Below are positions 1 to 12,400 of a DNA stretch of 64,000 nt, one piece after another. The notes under the pieces are model-generated. The model was not told the origin of the DNA and did no database searches. It saw only the letters and a program-made list of their open reading frames with translations. Source of the stretch: Laccaria trichodermophora (lineage: Eukaryota > Basidiomycota > Agaricomycetes > Agaricales > Hydnangiaceae); the NCBI GenBank assembly GCA_018417955.1, contig JACTVC010000028.1, positions 772,524-836,523 on the forward strand, read 5' to 3'. Position 1 is the stretch's first letter; the number at the start of each line of letters is the position of its first letter. Both the position numbers and the translations under genes were made by a program.

Positions 1-400
1 AGTAGACGAGAGGAGAGACATTCCGGTGAAAGAAAGTATTCTCGAGGCGAATGACACGAACTCGGCGAGTATAACGTTCTAAGGTACTCCATTCTTCGGT
101 CTTCACGTCTGGTAATATCTGCGATCGATCAAGTGGGTTAGCTGTCTTGGTAAACGATAAATAACTTGTGAACCTTACGTATTGGTTGTTGACCAGCTGG
201 AAAGAGTTTAATACTCTAAGCAATGGGAATACGGAAGGCAGAACGCGCCAGAGCGCGTCAAGTGCGGGGTCCAAGAAAATCCGACACGTCCGCGCCGCAG
301 AAAAGAGAGTCTTCCTTGTTTGCGATGCAACGTTTCCTGGCTCTTCCAAATCGCAACTGATAATGTTGAATATTTCACCAAGGATGTCCTGGTTCTTCAT
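1..400 (-). CDS. F-box-like protein, 5' part (3' end outside window)
   Basis: Reading leftward from the ATG at 400-398 gives a protein starting MKNQDILGEIFNII and continuing with TLFSAARTCRIFLDPALD and ALWRVLPSVFPLLRVL. This is the usual N-terminal layout of agaric F-box proteins, whose F-box would bind Skp1 in an SCF ubiquitin ligase. An intron with donor GTAAGG at 178, a CTAAC branch-like site and a CAG acceptor ending at 119 (60 nt) joins FQLVNNQY to ILPDVKTEEWSTLERYTRRVR. That segment matches the 'EDW.rFd.YarrVR' stretch that follows the F-box in this lineage-expanded family. The reading frame stays open to position 1, so the substrate-binding C-terminus is missing. I chose this ATG because an in-frame stop lies shortly upstream. 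The assignment is by motif memory; the substrate is unknown. Confidence 0.72.
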   Translation of the reverse strand, partial: MKNQDILGEIFNIISCDLEEPGNVASQTRKTLFSAARTCRIFLDPALDALWRVLPSVFPLLRVLNSFQLVNNQYVRFTSYLSFTKTANPLDRSQILPDVKTEEWSTLERYTRRVRVIRLENTFFHRNVSPLVY

Positions 401-606
401 AGCGCTTTCTCCGGGCGACTTCTCGACAGTAGCTGTGCCAACAGGGGACAGGCTGGTTTAACTCGACCCTACTGTCAGGGAAACAGGTGCGACGACGTAC
501 CCGACAAAGGATGTGGTTCCAGATTTTGGACTAGACCTGAGTAAGAATAAATTAGGTTCTGCTCCGAATTCTTTCGTGGAGCGAGCACGATATATAGTAT
601 AAATAC

Positions 607-745
607 CTGGCGTAAACTCAACCGCCGCCTGTGCCTTCTTTCCCTTGGGTTTCTTCTTTTTAAGGGAGGATGAGGATGCTGTCACTGGCATTACTGTACC
701 CCAACCATCGTCATCTGTCTCTAAAGCCGTAGTGAAGAGTGACAT
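607..745 (-). CDS. Possible 5' exon of an unidentified small gene
   Basis: From the ATG at 745 a frame reads MSLFTTALETDDDGWGTVMP, then a serine run and a lysine-rich stretch (KKKKPKGKKAQ), to VEFTPG, where a GT donor (606) follows. An acceptor ending near 539 (TTACTCAG) is present, but neither downstream frame stays open for long, so the gene cannot be completed. Without splicing, the frame continues to a stop at 458 (100 aa from an upstream ATG). Acidic and basic low-complexity composition suggests a nuclear protein but proves nothing. It might also be a remote 5' exon of the F-box gene to its left. Confidence 0.3.
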
Positions 746-2107
746 GCGCAAGGATGGCAAGGATCAGTAGATCGTTGATGAGCGCTTGAGCAGCGGCACA
801 GTGGAAGGAAGGTGGGGTGAGTTTGAAAAGAGAAAAGGTCTTCAAATACAAATCGGGTTAGGTAACTTTCAGCCTTGAGGAATCGATAAGACGCATGACT
901 GAACACGCGGTCAACCGGATTTCGCGCAGTCAATGAACGAGAAGCGCTTGGATCTAGGTTCATTTTCCAGGTCTTTCGATGTCGATGTCTTCAAGGCTGC
1001 CATAAACCTGTCTGGTGGAATGGGCCCGATGCCACGGAGACGGTGGTGGATCGGACGATTTCTTTCCTATCTGGGTATATGGATATCATTGTTATCTAGG
1101 TGGTCAAAGTTGAAATAAAATCAAAGTGAAGCGCATACATCTTGGCTCCGTTTTGATCCCGTGGCTTTGGTGGTATCGTTGAGAGAAATACATCTACCTG
1201 CAAGTGGGGGGGGTTCAGAAGGCTTCGACACGACCGAACACGGTTGCCAGCACATATCCCGTGGAATGTGTAACCCAAACGTGAACGTGAACGTCCGCGT
1301 GGGTAGTGAATCATCGTTTGGATTGATTCATGAATCGTCAGTGTCCTGACTCGCTTTGTTATGCAGGCAAGGCGCGGGGAAAGACAATAACGTCTGAAGA
1401 AAATGAGTGTCTCAATTGGGAGAAATAGAGACTGTATGGACATACCTACGATATAGAACACAAAACACCCATCCTCCTCCGTCGGAATTCGTCAGTGAGG
1501 GCCCTTTTGTGACTGCAGAGGGCAGCCTTGACATATGTGGATTGAAATTTGAGTGCAAGGGCTCCATGCGAATGGATTGAAGAGTATCACCGATTGAAAG
1601 ACGAGGGAGCCTGCCAGCAGGTTGACTTTGAGGCCTTGAGCTCTGCCATTGGTTTGAAAACTGCATCTCCCGGACTGACTAATCGTTGCCTTAAATTAAT
1701 GAGATAGCCCAGAGAGAGCTGAGCAGGACGAGACATAGTCCCCATGCCGAGATGATGGTCGAGAGCAAGGTTGACGTTGATCAAATCAGTGTCACGGTTG
1801 CTCAACGTTTGTCTTCAACCATCGCCACCACCATTCATGAGTCCAGAATCGCAGCAATGACGAGATATCGAGAACCTGCAGTGTCTGCTCACTCTGAAGA
1901 CGCCACGCGTTCGAAATGTCATTCAGGAAGAAGGGTGAAGGAGACAGGAGACAGGAGACTTTGTGACAGGGTGTCGTCGCCAGCCCGTCCCCGACAACAT
2001 GAACTAAAATAACCACGCCAAAAAAGATGGGAGTCCTTTCGTCTTTGTCAAAAGTGGGCAATTAAATTACGGTCGACAGCTCAACCGTCCCGGACTCCGG
2101 GTCTGTC
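746..2107. other. Intergenic, no gene recognised
   Basis: Only short overlapping ORFs (up to 121 codons at 1096-1461, - strand) without recognisable motifs or consistent splice sites. Confidence 0.5.
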
Positions 2108-2146
2108 ATAACCTTTATAAAATATGGTGGCCTGTCCTCACGGCGC

Positions 2147-2860
2147 ACGCATTATTTGGCATTATTCAAGCTGTACTATCTCCCGATAGGCGTATTCTTC
2201 TTAACCCAGGCGAGATCAGCGAAACAATCGACGTCTTCTACTCCGGCACTGGTGACACGGATAATCTGGATCTTTCTTTTGTTAGTCAGGTCTCGATTCC
2301 AAATCCCAAAAGCGCCGACCGTAAAGGGGGGAGGGCCAGAGCGCCCTTACTTGCATTTTCCGCTGATGGGACCAAGTTTGCTGCGGGTACAGATGATGGT
2401 GTAGTGTCGCTTTCGGATATTCGACGTGAAACTCCGTTGAGGGTGTTTGAGGTCGATGTGCCCGGGGAGGTTCTCTCGTTGCCGACTTCCTATCTTCGGT
2501 TCCTTCAGTTCAGTAGTGGACTAATCGGGAGAGAGGTTCTGGAATTTATAGCTACAGCAGGTCAATATTTCTTTTGAGAACTTCCTACTTACCTCTTTGA
2601 CAAATGATTTTCAGAACGAGGATTAATTTTCCAACTGGTCTGAAAACCGTCCGTCTGATTGACGCAACGTCATTTGAGATGCAAGAAACTCTCTACTTAC
2701 GTACCTGCGACCATTTATTTCAAAGGAGTTGTTCTTCGAGCCGAGCGGGGCCAGTATGTATACCTGACTGGGGGAAGATTTTTACGAATGGGACTTGCGG
2801 AAAAATACTGGTCCCGATTGTGAGTAGTGGGTGGGGATGAGTAGAACGTGTGACTCCAGA
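2147..2860 (+). pseudogene. WD40-like family gene, copy A (decayed)
   Basis: This is a diverged homologue of the two WD40-like copies at 39.5-40.8 and 46.1-47.5 kb. An acceptor (ATTCAAG) is followed by VLSPDRRILL, then LLAFSADGTKFAAGTDDGVV, RFLQFSSGLIGREVLEF, an intron (donor GTCAATAT, acceptor TTTTCAG) and VRLIDATSFEMQETL. The splice site before VLSP is in the same place as in the other copies. The last exon, which should read 'GTLYAEL..YEWDL...WWIGEE', is out of frame: pieces corresponding to FYEWDL and to the tryptophan-rich end occur in different frames with stops. No convincing 5' exon is found upstream. I therefore call it a pseudogene. The family's function is unknown; WD-type blades suggest a protein-binding propeller. 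Confidence 0.65.
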
Positions 2861-4735
2861 AATATTTCACATCACACCGTTTGTAGTTCATGATAATAAT
2901 GTAAAGAGTGATAATACTGGCTGATAACTAGCAAAACAAACTTGGGGATAGAAGAGTCGTGGGTTGTTGTAAAAATATCAATATAATGCCCCAACGTGAT
3001 TTGTCCCATAATCCAAGGCCCACTCCAATAAATCTAAAATTGAGTCAACCGCCTCCACCGTGAGACGTCTGGGGTGTAAAACGAATACGAATAGAAAGAG
3101 AATTGCGAAGGCCTTTGTTACGTGAATCAATCATTATTACGGCGCACAAAGAAAATGAGGGATGGCGTACGGGAGATATCTGCATTGCGCTTCGAGAGGT
3201 TCAACGACGGACACCCTCACGCAATAACGCAATAGGCGTATTGTCCTGCGCCGCCCTGTTGTTCTTGGTCAACAGGGATATCAGAACCAGGAGTCGTGGT
3301 AATTTCTGCAACGTCGAAGGAATCCATTGCGTGTGTTGAGTAGGTAGACGGAATCGAGGAGGTGATTTAGTCTGAAGGTTATGGGTAAAACGAGGACGGG
3401 TTTTATGAGGTTTCGAATTGGGAAGAGTTGACCGCCAAGGATGGGGTGTTATTTGTAGCAGGCTGCCGTCGAGGCGATTGAAATTGCGGTGTGTGGCTTT
3501 ACAGATCTGAGAGGGTGGAGGCTTTTGTTAAAGATTGGGAGTTGGATAGATGGATGCCGCTGTGACCGCGTTCCCATCCTCGAAGACCCAGTTGGAACCC
3601 GCTCAAACTACAGCCGTTTTTCTTCGGGTAGCCAGCGCGGGGCGTGTTGTGCTGTAACTCGGGAGTCCATGCGGTCACCCAATTGTTGCACTTGCAATAT
3701 TGATCTCTTCATGTAGCTGGTCCAGAACGCTTATTGTTAAGTTACAACTTCGGGCGGGTTCTTTGGTCAACAAGCAAGCAAGACAATGGTGGGCGCAAAG
3801 AAACTGCATGTGCATTGCGGATGCTGGGGCCGCCTTGCAGACATGGCATTTGGAAGGCTGTATGAGTCGACCAGTGACCAATCAGTGTATAGCTCAATTG
3901 TAGTCGCAGTTGAATTTGGTGGTGGGCCTATTGAGGAGGAAAACGTTTTTTCCCGCGCGAGTCATGACGACATTGACGAGGAAGACTCGGAGTCTTGCAC
4001 GGAATATTGTTCATAAATTTAGATTGATCATTCGGTAGGAATGAAGCAGAATGAAGCCTTCTCCCGCGTGCCTTTTGTAATAGTAGATATCCAGAGACGA
4101 TAAGATGCGCTTCCGTGAAAGACCTTTATCGCGAGTATGAACCTGTCGAGTTGAGGAACCGAAACTGATGATGGGAGTCGGAATCGGAATCGAGCTGCTT
4201 GTGTGCAGTCATCGTTTTTGCGGGACAGCTGGGCTCGACTTCCACGGTGCTGCAGCTATAAAACTAGGTCATTTCGACGACGTTGACAAGGGCCAAGGAC
4301 GAATGGCGAGATAGATGCGATTATGGCGTCTTTGCATCGCAGTTATCCCGTCTCTTTTGGCATCAAATTGAAGCTAAAAAATGCCATAGGAGGGAAAGGT
4401 ACTGATAGCACCCAAACAGCGGAATTTGGGAGGAACACTGAGGTCAAGTTGGGCGCAGTTGAACGAACGTTGATCAGAATCGGACATGCGCCAAGAAGCA
4501 GTGCATGCCCAATTGGGAGGGGCTGGTTTCCGGGGTCCTGTCACCTTGACCTAATTCCGAGGTTGCCACCCTTCTGCTCACCACCACCACCGTTCTCCTC
4601 GACCCCGGCAACGACGCCCACGACGTCCTCGTCGTCCTCTCATACCCAGTCTCTCGTTATTCTTTTCTTATTTTCACCGGGAGGACAACGACGACCACCC
4701 AAGAGCGCCTCACCCGCTGAGCAAAACTAGACACT
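2861..4735. other. Intergenic region upstream of CHS7
   Basis: No gene recognised. Several ORFs of 60-78 codons overlap on both strands (for example a Cys/His-containing 68-codon ORF at 3675-3881, - strand), but none has a usable exon structure. The last ~170 bp before the CHS7 start are pyrimidine-rich (CCACCACC, CTCGTCGTCCTC), as is common just upstream of basidiomycete start codons. Confidence 0.45.
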
Positions 4736-6323
4736 ATGGGGATTCAATTCGGATCCTTCAAAGCCATCTGCGAGACCGCCGCCCTCGTCATCTGCCCTCT
4801 CGTAGAAACGTCACAGGGGGTAGAGCCTACGTGCTATAGCAGGAATGTTGAGATAGGAGGAACGCTGATATTCCAACCATGTGAGTTAGCATCCGTATTG
4901 TTCGTCGATTGGTTTTCGTCAGAAAGGGGTTAAATTTTGCTGGTGCATGGGCGACGGCTTGCTTTGACTTCCGTGCTGTCAAGGATATCTGCGGCCTCCT
5001 GGCATACCCACTCGTCATCTTTCGCAATCCTCGAGAACGTTATTCGGTTTAAGTTTGTTGGGAAGTGTCATGCATGTCGTTTACAGGATCAGCCAAGAAA
5101 CGACTGGAGGCTTCCCCCCCAGCTCCTCTTTTGTTGCACATTCTACGTAGCCTTCGCTGTTGCTAACATTGTCCCCATCCAGCAACATGCTTTGTTCACA
5201 TCGTTGCCATTATAATGACTGCCATCATGATCATACATATACGGAGCAAGTATACGGCAGTCGGTGAGTTGGCTGCACTGGTTTGGAGCTCACGATGACT
5301 TACATTAAACTGCAGGACGGAAAGAAATTGTAACATTCTTCTGGATGTACGCCCTCATCGAACTTCTCGCCATGTTCCTCGATTCCGGTATAATACCAAC
5401 TGACAATGTCACTTATATGGTGTGTTGTCCTCCATTTTTCTCCTCCCAATGTTCCTTACCATTTCACAGTGGTTCGCTGCGGTGTATACAGGCCTGGTAG
5501 CGTCCGCCTACACCTGTTTGCTCATAAATGGATTTGTTGGCTTCCAATTTGCAGAGGACGGTACACCACTATCTCTCTGGGTGTGTTCTTTGCTTCTACT
5601 CCACTCCGTTTCTTCTGACATTTGAAATCTTAGTTCCTTCGGATATCGTGCCTGGCCGTATGGGGAGTCTCCTTCTTCGTTGCCATTGCTACCTTCCAGC
5701 AATTCGCCGGGTTCAAATATACCAAGCCCATCGGGCTCTGGATTATTTACATCCTCTGGCCTCTTGTCTGCACCGTCATCTATATTGTCTCGCAGCTCAT
5801 CCTCGTGTTCCGCACGCTTGATGATCGATGGCCCATCGGTGACATTGTCTTCGGCACTGCTTTCTTCACCATTGCCCAGGTCCTTCTGTTCGCGTTCAGC
5901 GTCACGATCTGTGATTCTATCAAGCATTACATCGATGGCCTGTTCTTCTTCACGCTGTGCATGCTTTTGAGTGTCATGATGGTGTACAAGTACTGGGATT
6001 CAATCACCGTGAGTATCTCCAGCCTCGTTGCTATCGGTCGTTTACCCACGTTCATACAGAAAGAAGATTTGGAGTTCTCAGTCGGCTCCAAGGCTGCCGT
6101 CTGGGAAGTCAAAGACCCTTTGCTTGCTGGTGCTGGTGCTGGCGGCATGGACTACTCAACTGAAGAAGACAACGCGAGCAACTATCACGGCGGCGGGCCA
6201 GCTAGTCTCGTGGGAGGTGTCAGTGGAGGTCAGCTGTACGGCGCTCCACATCATCAGCCATATGGGGGACCGCAGAAAGGGGGGATGAGAGGGTATCCAC
6301 CGTCAGCTGGCGACAGGTATTGA
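4736..6323 (+). CDS. CHS7: Chitin synthase export chaperone (CHS7 family)
   Basis: Six exons (4736-4880, 5183-5263, 5316-5419, 5470-5580, 5634-6008, 6060-6323) add up to 1,080 nt, a 359-aa protein with all frames consistent. The N-terminus [20 protein letters not shown] with LV, CYSRNVE and the stretch [20 protein letters not shown] are characteristic of Chs7. Chs7 is an ER membrane protein needed for export of class IV chitin synthase (Chs3) to the cell surface. About seven hydrophobic segments follow one another: [93 protein letters not shown], and [16 protein letters not shown]. The soluble tail is acidic, then Gly/Pro/Tyr/His-rich. The first intron (~302 nt) is unusually long for this window; the others are 50-53 nt. 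The gene looks complete and functional. Confidence 0.93.
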
Positions 6324-6945
6324 GGTTGGGAGTTGGTTGCTATTCAGGGCTGCTGTCATGGCTTTCATTCATCATCATCATTGTCACCATCATCATATAA
6401 GTACGTTATTTGGACCGGACTCACTCACTTACCCACCATCCATCCATCTCTTCTTCCCTTCCCACCTTACCCCCTCCGTCGATCGATCAAAGTACCCTAC
6501 CCTCATCCCTCATGTGCAAGGAAGGAATTATTTTTACATACCCCACACCCGCTGCACACAATTCAATCACATTCACGAGCCGTCCTCACTCTTCTCTTGT
6601 GTGGCCTCCGTCCGTTATAGCGAAATGCACCACCAGCTTTTATGATCTCGGAACGTCGACGTCTTTGGGATAGCTGGGATATTTCCTTTCTTACAATTAA
6701 TTTATGATGACAGACGTTTCTACTTACATCGTTACCTAGACTGTACAAAATATTGTCCATACGGATCCTCCTTTGCTTCAATAAATAGTATAACTCCATA
6801 GATATCTACGTACTGATCTCCTCAGTACGTCTCCTCAATGTCTTGACAGGGGGAGGCAGCATTGGTGAATCTGTCATGACAATTTGAAGGGAGAACGGAA
6901 AGTCAGTCTATCCGGAGGCAAAATTAATCCTTCAGAGCTTTGGGT
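6324..6945. other. Convergent 3' region between CHS7 and a - strand gene
   Basis: Contains the CHS7 3' flank with a CAT-repeat stretch (CATCATCATCATT near 6367), a C-rich stretch and several ATTTAT/AATAAA-like A/T patches (AATAAA at 6779). No gene is seen. Confidence 0.45.
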
Positions 6946-8790
6946 TCAGCTCAAATCTTGACCAGCAGTCCCAGAGTGTTCCTGTAGAAGCCAACTTCGC
7001 CGCGCCAAACGCTCATCATATCCAGGTGGAGGCTCATCCAGGGCCATCCTCAACATCCGCATCAGCTGCTCAACTTCCATCATCGAGTCATCATTGGTCA
7101 TCGATAGTCGATACAGGCATGGCCGAGAGGATACCCAATCAGAGGCGTAAAGCGAGACTGAGAATGCTGTAGCAGGTTCGTTTGGTAAAGGATTAGGTGG
7201 TGTTGCCGTTGATTTGGGAGACTCGGGAAGGGCAGCTCAGGAGGAAGAGGGGAGGGAGTCGATGCGGGTGGGTGCACTTTACCGCGCTTTGGTGGCGTGT
7301 TCCAGGCATTGGGGTCGTTCCGGGTGTAAATGGGGAGTGGGTCATCCCAGGCGTACACGGGGAGAATGTTACCGTATGAGGTGTTGTCCCCATTCCACAG
7401 GTGAACAACGCGATGATGTCCGAACTCTGGGTGAACGTCGCAGAGGGTGGTTCCTCTCTGTGTTCTGGCAGTACGTGGAGCTGAGGATGCCCGAACTCCG
7501 TTAGAACCTTTCTCTGCGGAGCCAGCCTGAGAAGCATCGTCTGACACTGAGAACTCTCTTCCACGTTGCTGGGAATGATAGAAAAACAACAATGGGGTCG
7601 AATCCTCCGTGAATCCCACGATGGTGATGTTGAATTCGATGCCTGGGAACGTCGTCGACGCTGATGGCGGTGAAGACCTTTCATCTTCCCTTTCGGCCCC
7701 TATCTATCTCGGACCGAGTCGAGGTAATACGCCACAGCCCTCGAGGGATCAACACTCATTGACTGGACGGTGTAGGGTACCGCAGCATGTTTGTTTGGCT
7801 GTTCTTCGTCTTCTCCAAGGAGATCGGAAACAAGGCTAAAAACCACCGCGCAAACAGCAACAACTGCAAGGTTCAAAGAGCGGCGCGTGGGGGGATGATA
7901 ATAGAAAAAAAAGGTTATAGATAGGTTTGGCAGTCTGAAAAGACGACCTGGAGTTGAATAGAAACGTCGCAGTGAGGCAGTAAACCCGTACCGCAGTGCA
8001 TGCAGAGAAAAGACCGTCCTACCGCAAGGCTAGCACTCCCATCTAAGTAAGCCTCTGTCTAGGGATTGTATGTCGCCGGAAACAATATAGAACTTGCAAA
8101 ATCGCTCGCATTCTTGAAGAAAGCCCTGCTGTGCACCATGGATATGAAAGAGTCCGGTATGTTGGTATTATCTGTCAAACCAGCCGCAGAAAACCATATT
8201 TTTAATCTACAAAGGCGTCCCTGTAAGCTCAGTATGCCAGGAGCAGGAAGCCAGGACGAATCGACGATACGCACGCGCTTTGACTTTACCAACATCCTGG
8301 CTGTCGAACGCCAATCCAAAACAAGGAGCTGCAAGCAAGTTATCAGGATCCTACATATACGTTGAGATAGTCAAGGGATACACACCAGGCGCAACCTGAG
8401 CGGCATATCGCTCCGCATGAATTTCATAAACCTGCCCTCCGCACCCAAGAGACGCGCTGCATACAAGTTGTGCAGCAGGCCATGAGGAATCAGACGCACG
8501 GACTTGTGAATCGCCGGTGTTGGAGAGTGATGCTGAGCCGTTGAGATTGTCACGCAAGTCCGACAAGCTTTCCGTCTGCCATGATACATCTTGATCCTGA
8601 ACGAACGCTCGTAAATTGAAGTCACATCATAGTTGATCAGAAACCCACGTTAGCCCTCGCAAGATATAGAACCCTGTCCTCCAAGCTACCATTGTTATCC
8701 TCCGTTGACGACGGTGCAGTGCAGGTCATTTGATAGTCGATGGTTGCGTTTGTCAATGTCGTACTCCATTGCACTTCCTTGACCCGGAAT
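6946..8790 (-). CDS. Putative multi-exon membrane protein (unidentified)
   Basis: Coding-looking segments line up on the - strand. From 5' to 3' they are: WSTTLTNATIDYQMTC (N-glycosylation-type sequons) near 8.75 kb; WQTESLSDLRDNLNGSASL and AAQLVCSASLGCGGQVYEIH (8.58-8.39 kb); a plausible intron joining VAPG to DPDNLLAAPCFGLAFDSQD (8.34 kb); one strong hydrophobic segment NLAVVAVCAVVFSLVSD (7.85 kb); IEFNITIVGFTEDSTPLLF (7.63 kb); GHHRVVHLWNGDNTSYG (7.40 kb); and a C-terminus MRMLRMALDEPPPGYDERLA ending at a TGA (6946-6948). Joining the last two parts seems to need one extra base near 7.23 kb. Cys-rich and sequon-rich N-terminal part, one TM helix and a Pro-rich tail suggest a single-pass surface or ER protein. 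Start and several splice sites are unresolved. I recognise no family. Confidence 0.4.
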
Positions 8791-8916
8791 TCCAGTCCCC
8801 CGTGACATCCGAAAATAATTATCTAAACGAGGCTCCTATCCATCACCCAAGGCTTGTTGATTAGTTACGAGAACGGGAAGGATTGACGAATCCAACCCGA
8901 GAGCCAAGGAATGAGC

Positions 8917-9410
8917 TCAAAATACCCAAAGCTTAACGGACCTCGATTGAACCTGACAGGACCAGCCTCCATAGTGAATATATTTCGCGTTGCGGTCGTA
9001 TAACCCATTGCTGTCTTCGCATATGGCTCGCCAGCCTTGACTTCGCCTAATCACTTCCAGGTTACACCATCGATCCGCGCATAGCCTGCGCATCCAAGTG
9101 ACTGTTCCGTTTCCCTTCAATTCGCCTTCTAAAAGTTGTTTAACACAATAAAACTTACCCGAGAGTTCCACGCCGTGGGCCGGGAGGAAACGCTGCCATT
9201 TCCTAGCTAGGACGAACCAAGCATAGAAAGCTTGAGACAGGTGATAGGTCCGCAAGAGGAACCACTCCAGGCTGACTGGACGTCGAAACCAATATTGTCG
9301 CTTCCTGACACTAAATTTGCACGACAAAAAATGGAAAACGAAACGAAGAATAGTCTGGTTTGGAAAGAAGCGAGCGTAGCGTCAACGGGGCATGAGAGTG
9401 AGTGAACCAA
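8917..9410 (-). other. Possible further 5' exons of the 6.9-8.8 kb gene
   Basis: Two overlapping - strand frames (8917-9327, 136 codons; 9207-9410, 67 codons) contain LFFVSFSIFCRANLVSGSD followed by FDVQSAWSGSSCGPITC. This resembles a signal peptide followed by a secreted N-terminus, which would suit the downstream membrane-protein candidate. I could not find splice sites that join it in frame, so the link is only an inference. Confidence 0.25.
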
Positions 9411-12400
9411 CTGCCAACCACTCCGGGTGTCCGGGTTGCAGTTGCAATAGTGCGCGCTTGAGATTCATTGATTCATTTTGGGATGATCATGGGTTCTGCC
9501 ATAATCACTTGGCTCTTCATTGAGATGAACTGGAGATGTTTATCCCCGTCGCGGCTCGCCAACTTTGCTAGCACTGGCAGTGCCACGACGGTTGATAATG
9601 GCCACCCTCAACGTTTCCGACCTAGAAAGGCCCGCTAGCTGCTGATGTCCTCGAAGACGCAGCATAAGCATAGGCGAAGTGTACTGGTAACGAGTCGTTA
9701 AGGAAATGAGTCTGAGTAGTGAGAAAGGAAAAGACGCCAAATCCGAGCAGGACTTCTCCGACACCGCCACCATCAGTCAGAATCGCGGATCGCCAATTGC
9801 TCCCTCCACTCCCTCTACATTTCAGTGATCACAAGGACACACTCACAGATCATTCTTGGAACTTGATATAGATACTTGGTACTCACATCTTGGTGAAGAG
9901 ATGGCTTCTATAGTGTCTATACTGGTGGGTTGCGGCAAATTTAATTCTCGGGCTGGTTAGTCCCCCTCGCCCGCCTCAACTCAAAAACCCCCTTCACATT
10001 TTCGAAGGAGAGTTTGAAACATAGAACAGCCAATTGCTGTTCCCTATCACCTAAAGTGATTAGAAAATGACGGAACCTTGTGCCTCGCCTTCGAGCGGCT
10101 GTTAAACGCCTCAGGCCTGCCAGAACACTGTAGGTGGTTCGGTCGAGAGGGAAGCTGAAGGACGAGAACAGCGTCCCTTGCATCTGAGTGCGTCACCGGC
10201 ATTCGGTATATACTGCCGTTCCCAGCCCAAAGAGGCTAGGGAGATGATTCAGAGCGAAATCTAGTCGAGATTGCTTGCCTATTACTAGTACTAGGCCTCT
10301 CGTAAAGAGTTGAATTTGAGGAACCGCACGAAACCTGGCAATATCTAAGCAAATCAGCAAGCAACCGAATGAGATGAGGAAAGTGGGCGCTCACCGATTA
10401 AACAAGGAGATGTCCTTGACAGAAGTCACAAAAAAGTTTGTATGATGTATGGAGTACATAGGTGTACGAGACTGATGGGCTTGATTATCACCTAGAGTTC
10501 ATCACGAAATTATGCAGGCCAACTTTCGAGTACAGCCCGAAGTTGGACCGAAGTCTACACGAACGAAAGCTCGAGCCAAAATTTTTGTTGTTGTTGTCGC
10601 AAAACGGGTGACCAGTACATAGTCTCGGGTGCATTGTCACCCATTCAACGATACACCGTGCGGGCTTACTTATGACAAACGGCTTCAACACTTCCTTGGC
10701 CCTGGACCTATCTGATCAAACTAAAGTTGCCTGACGTAAAACGAATGTTGATGGAGGCGCGAGACTGGAGAAATTCGGTCGAGCCGGAGAAAGCCCCTGA
10801 CCAAATATAGCGATATCTGAGAATACGCTGGCCCGCTAAAGTCCTTCCAGGTAATGACTGTCGGTGGAACATAACTCTCACCTATATCCAGACCTGAAAG
10901 AAGCAAGGGGGCAAGAACGGATGGAGACAAGTAGAACAGTGCCTGCAGCCACAAATGCCGAGAAGACGTCCGCTAAGATCGACACGCCAAAGGGAGGATG
11001 GAAAAACTTGCAGCCTACATCTCACACGAGATAGCTGCGGGTCGGAACGTCCCGTGCGCTTTTCAGAGCCTCCAGCTGAAGTATTCTCGAAATGACTGAT
11101 TTCCCTGGTGCTGCTTACAGCGGCCGTAATCCCCAAGGAGCCTAGGGTGATGAGGTGAGATGATATATGGGCAAGCACATGAAGGTATACACGGCATTCA
11201 CGGAATGTCCGAAGGAGCCGCCGTGAAAGATCAATGAACCCAGTCTCAGATTGACGGTAAGATTCAAGGATGGCAGGGCAGTACGACATGAAATGGAGGT
11301 ACAGCGGGGAGGTCGATTGGTGTAGCCCTTCCTGTGGCTCTGGAATCGCAAAACCATACAGTTTTCATAAGTTGTTGGCCGGTGGCAATGGCAGCGTCGC
11401 GATAGAGCGAGGTGTTGGCGAGGTGATTTGAATCGCGGTTGCGGTTGCAAGCACGTGATGGGTAGACTCAACTTTCATTTTTGCTTTTCTAAGATTTTTC
11501 CAGTATCTACGCGCTCCTGCGTGTATCCAATCTGTACTCACGATCTCGACCATTCTAGCGGAACATGTGTTCTGGGAATTTCCTGGTCGAACTCCCCCTG
11601 TATCAACTTGGGATTCACAGCGTCGAACTTGAAATTCGACATGTTGTTCGAGGTGGTAATCGATCACCAAACAGCTGAAACCACTTGGAGTGCGCTCTGA
11701 AGCAGCAGCTCTGTTTGGAGCCCAGAGTAACAGGACAAGGGTTTTTTTCTTGAACCCAACTCGAGCAGAAGAAATAGCGAAGTACCGAGCATGCAACGGA
11801 ACGAGTTCCTCCCACCTGAATTATACATATTGTGATGATCGCCGCTCATGAACGGCCCATGAATCAATATGATAGAGATATCGGTGAGTACGCTTCTCAT
11901 CGTATTCATGAATGAGTAGGCTTCAAAATTCTTGAGGCCTTCACGATCCATTCAAGATCTATCTCGAAGGTCATCGATGACCATCACTAACTTGAAGAAC
12001 ACATTGTATGCCAGGCGGACCCCGATTGGTGCAGAGCGCAGCACAATTGAGAGACGATACCTTCGAACCGTTCGAGCCAAGGCGCGCGGTACCCGCTGGT
12101 ACCCGGTAACGACTTACTATTACTACGCTGGGTGAGGACTCTGTTCGAAGCGAATCCTGGGTCCAAAATGAACCGCATTTGCAACCCTTTTTAGATCTAT
12201 TTCACGCGAAGTACGATCGTGCCCAGCACAGCAGCGGCAGCTCTAATTTGCATCCGAGCGTTCGCACTCTGCCCCGACGTTAACCCCCTGATGGATCTTG
12301 CTGGTGGCAGCAATTTGAACGACACGGAGCGCAACAGTTTCACCTGCATGTCTCCTTCAAATCTCCTTGCACTGTGTTGCACAACAATATTTATGATCGA

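Noticed and set aside
4323..4730. 135-codon ORF just upstream of CHS7
   Set aside because: Pro/Ser/Thr-rich from the C/T-rich leader, no motif, ends before the CHS7 start; more likely 5' flank or leader sequence.
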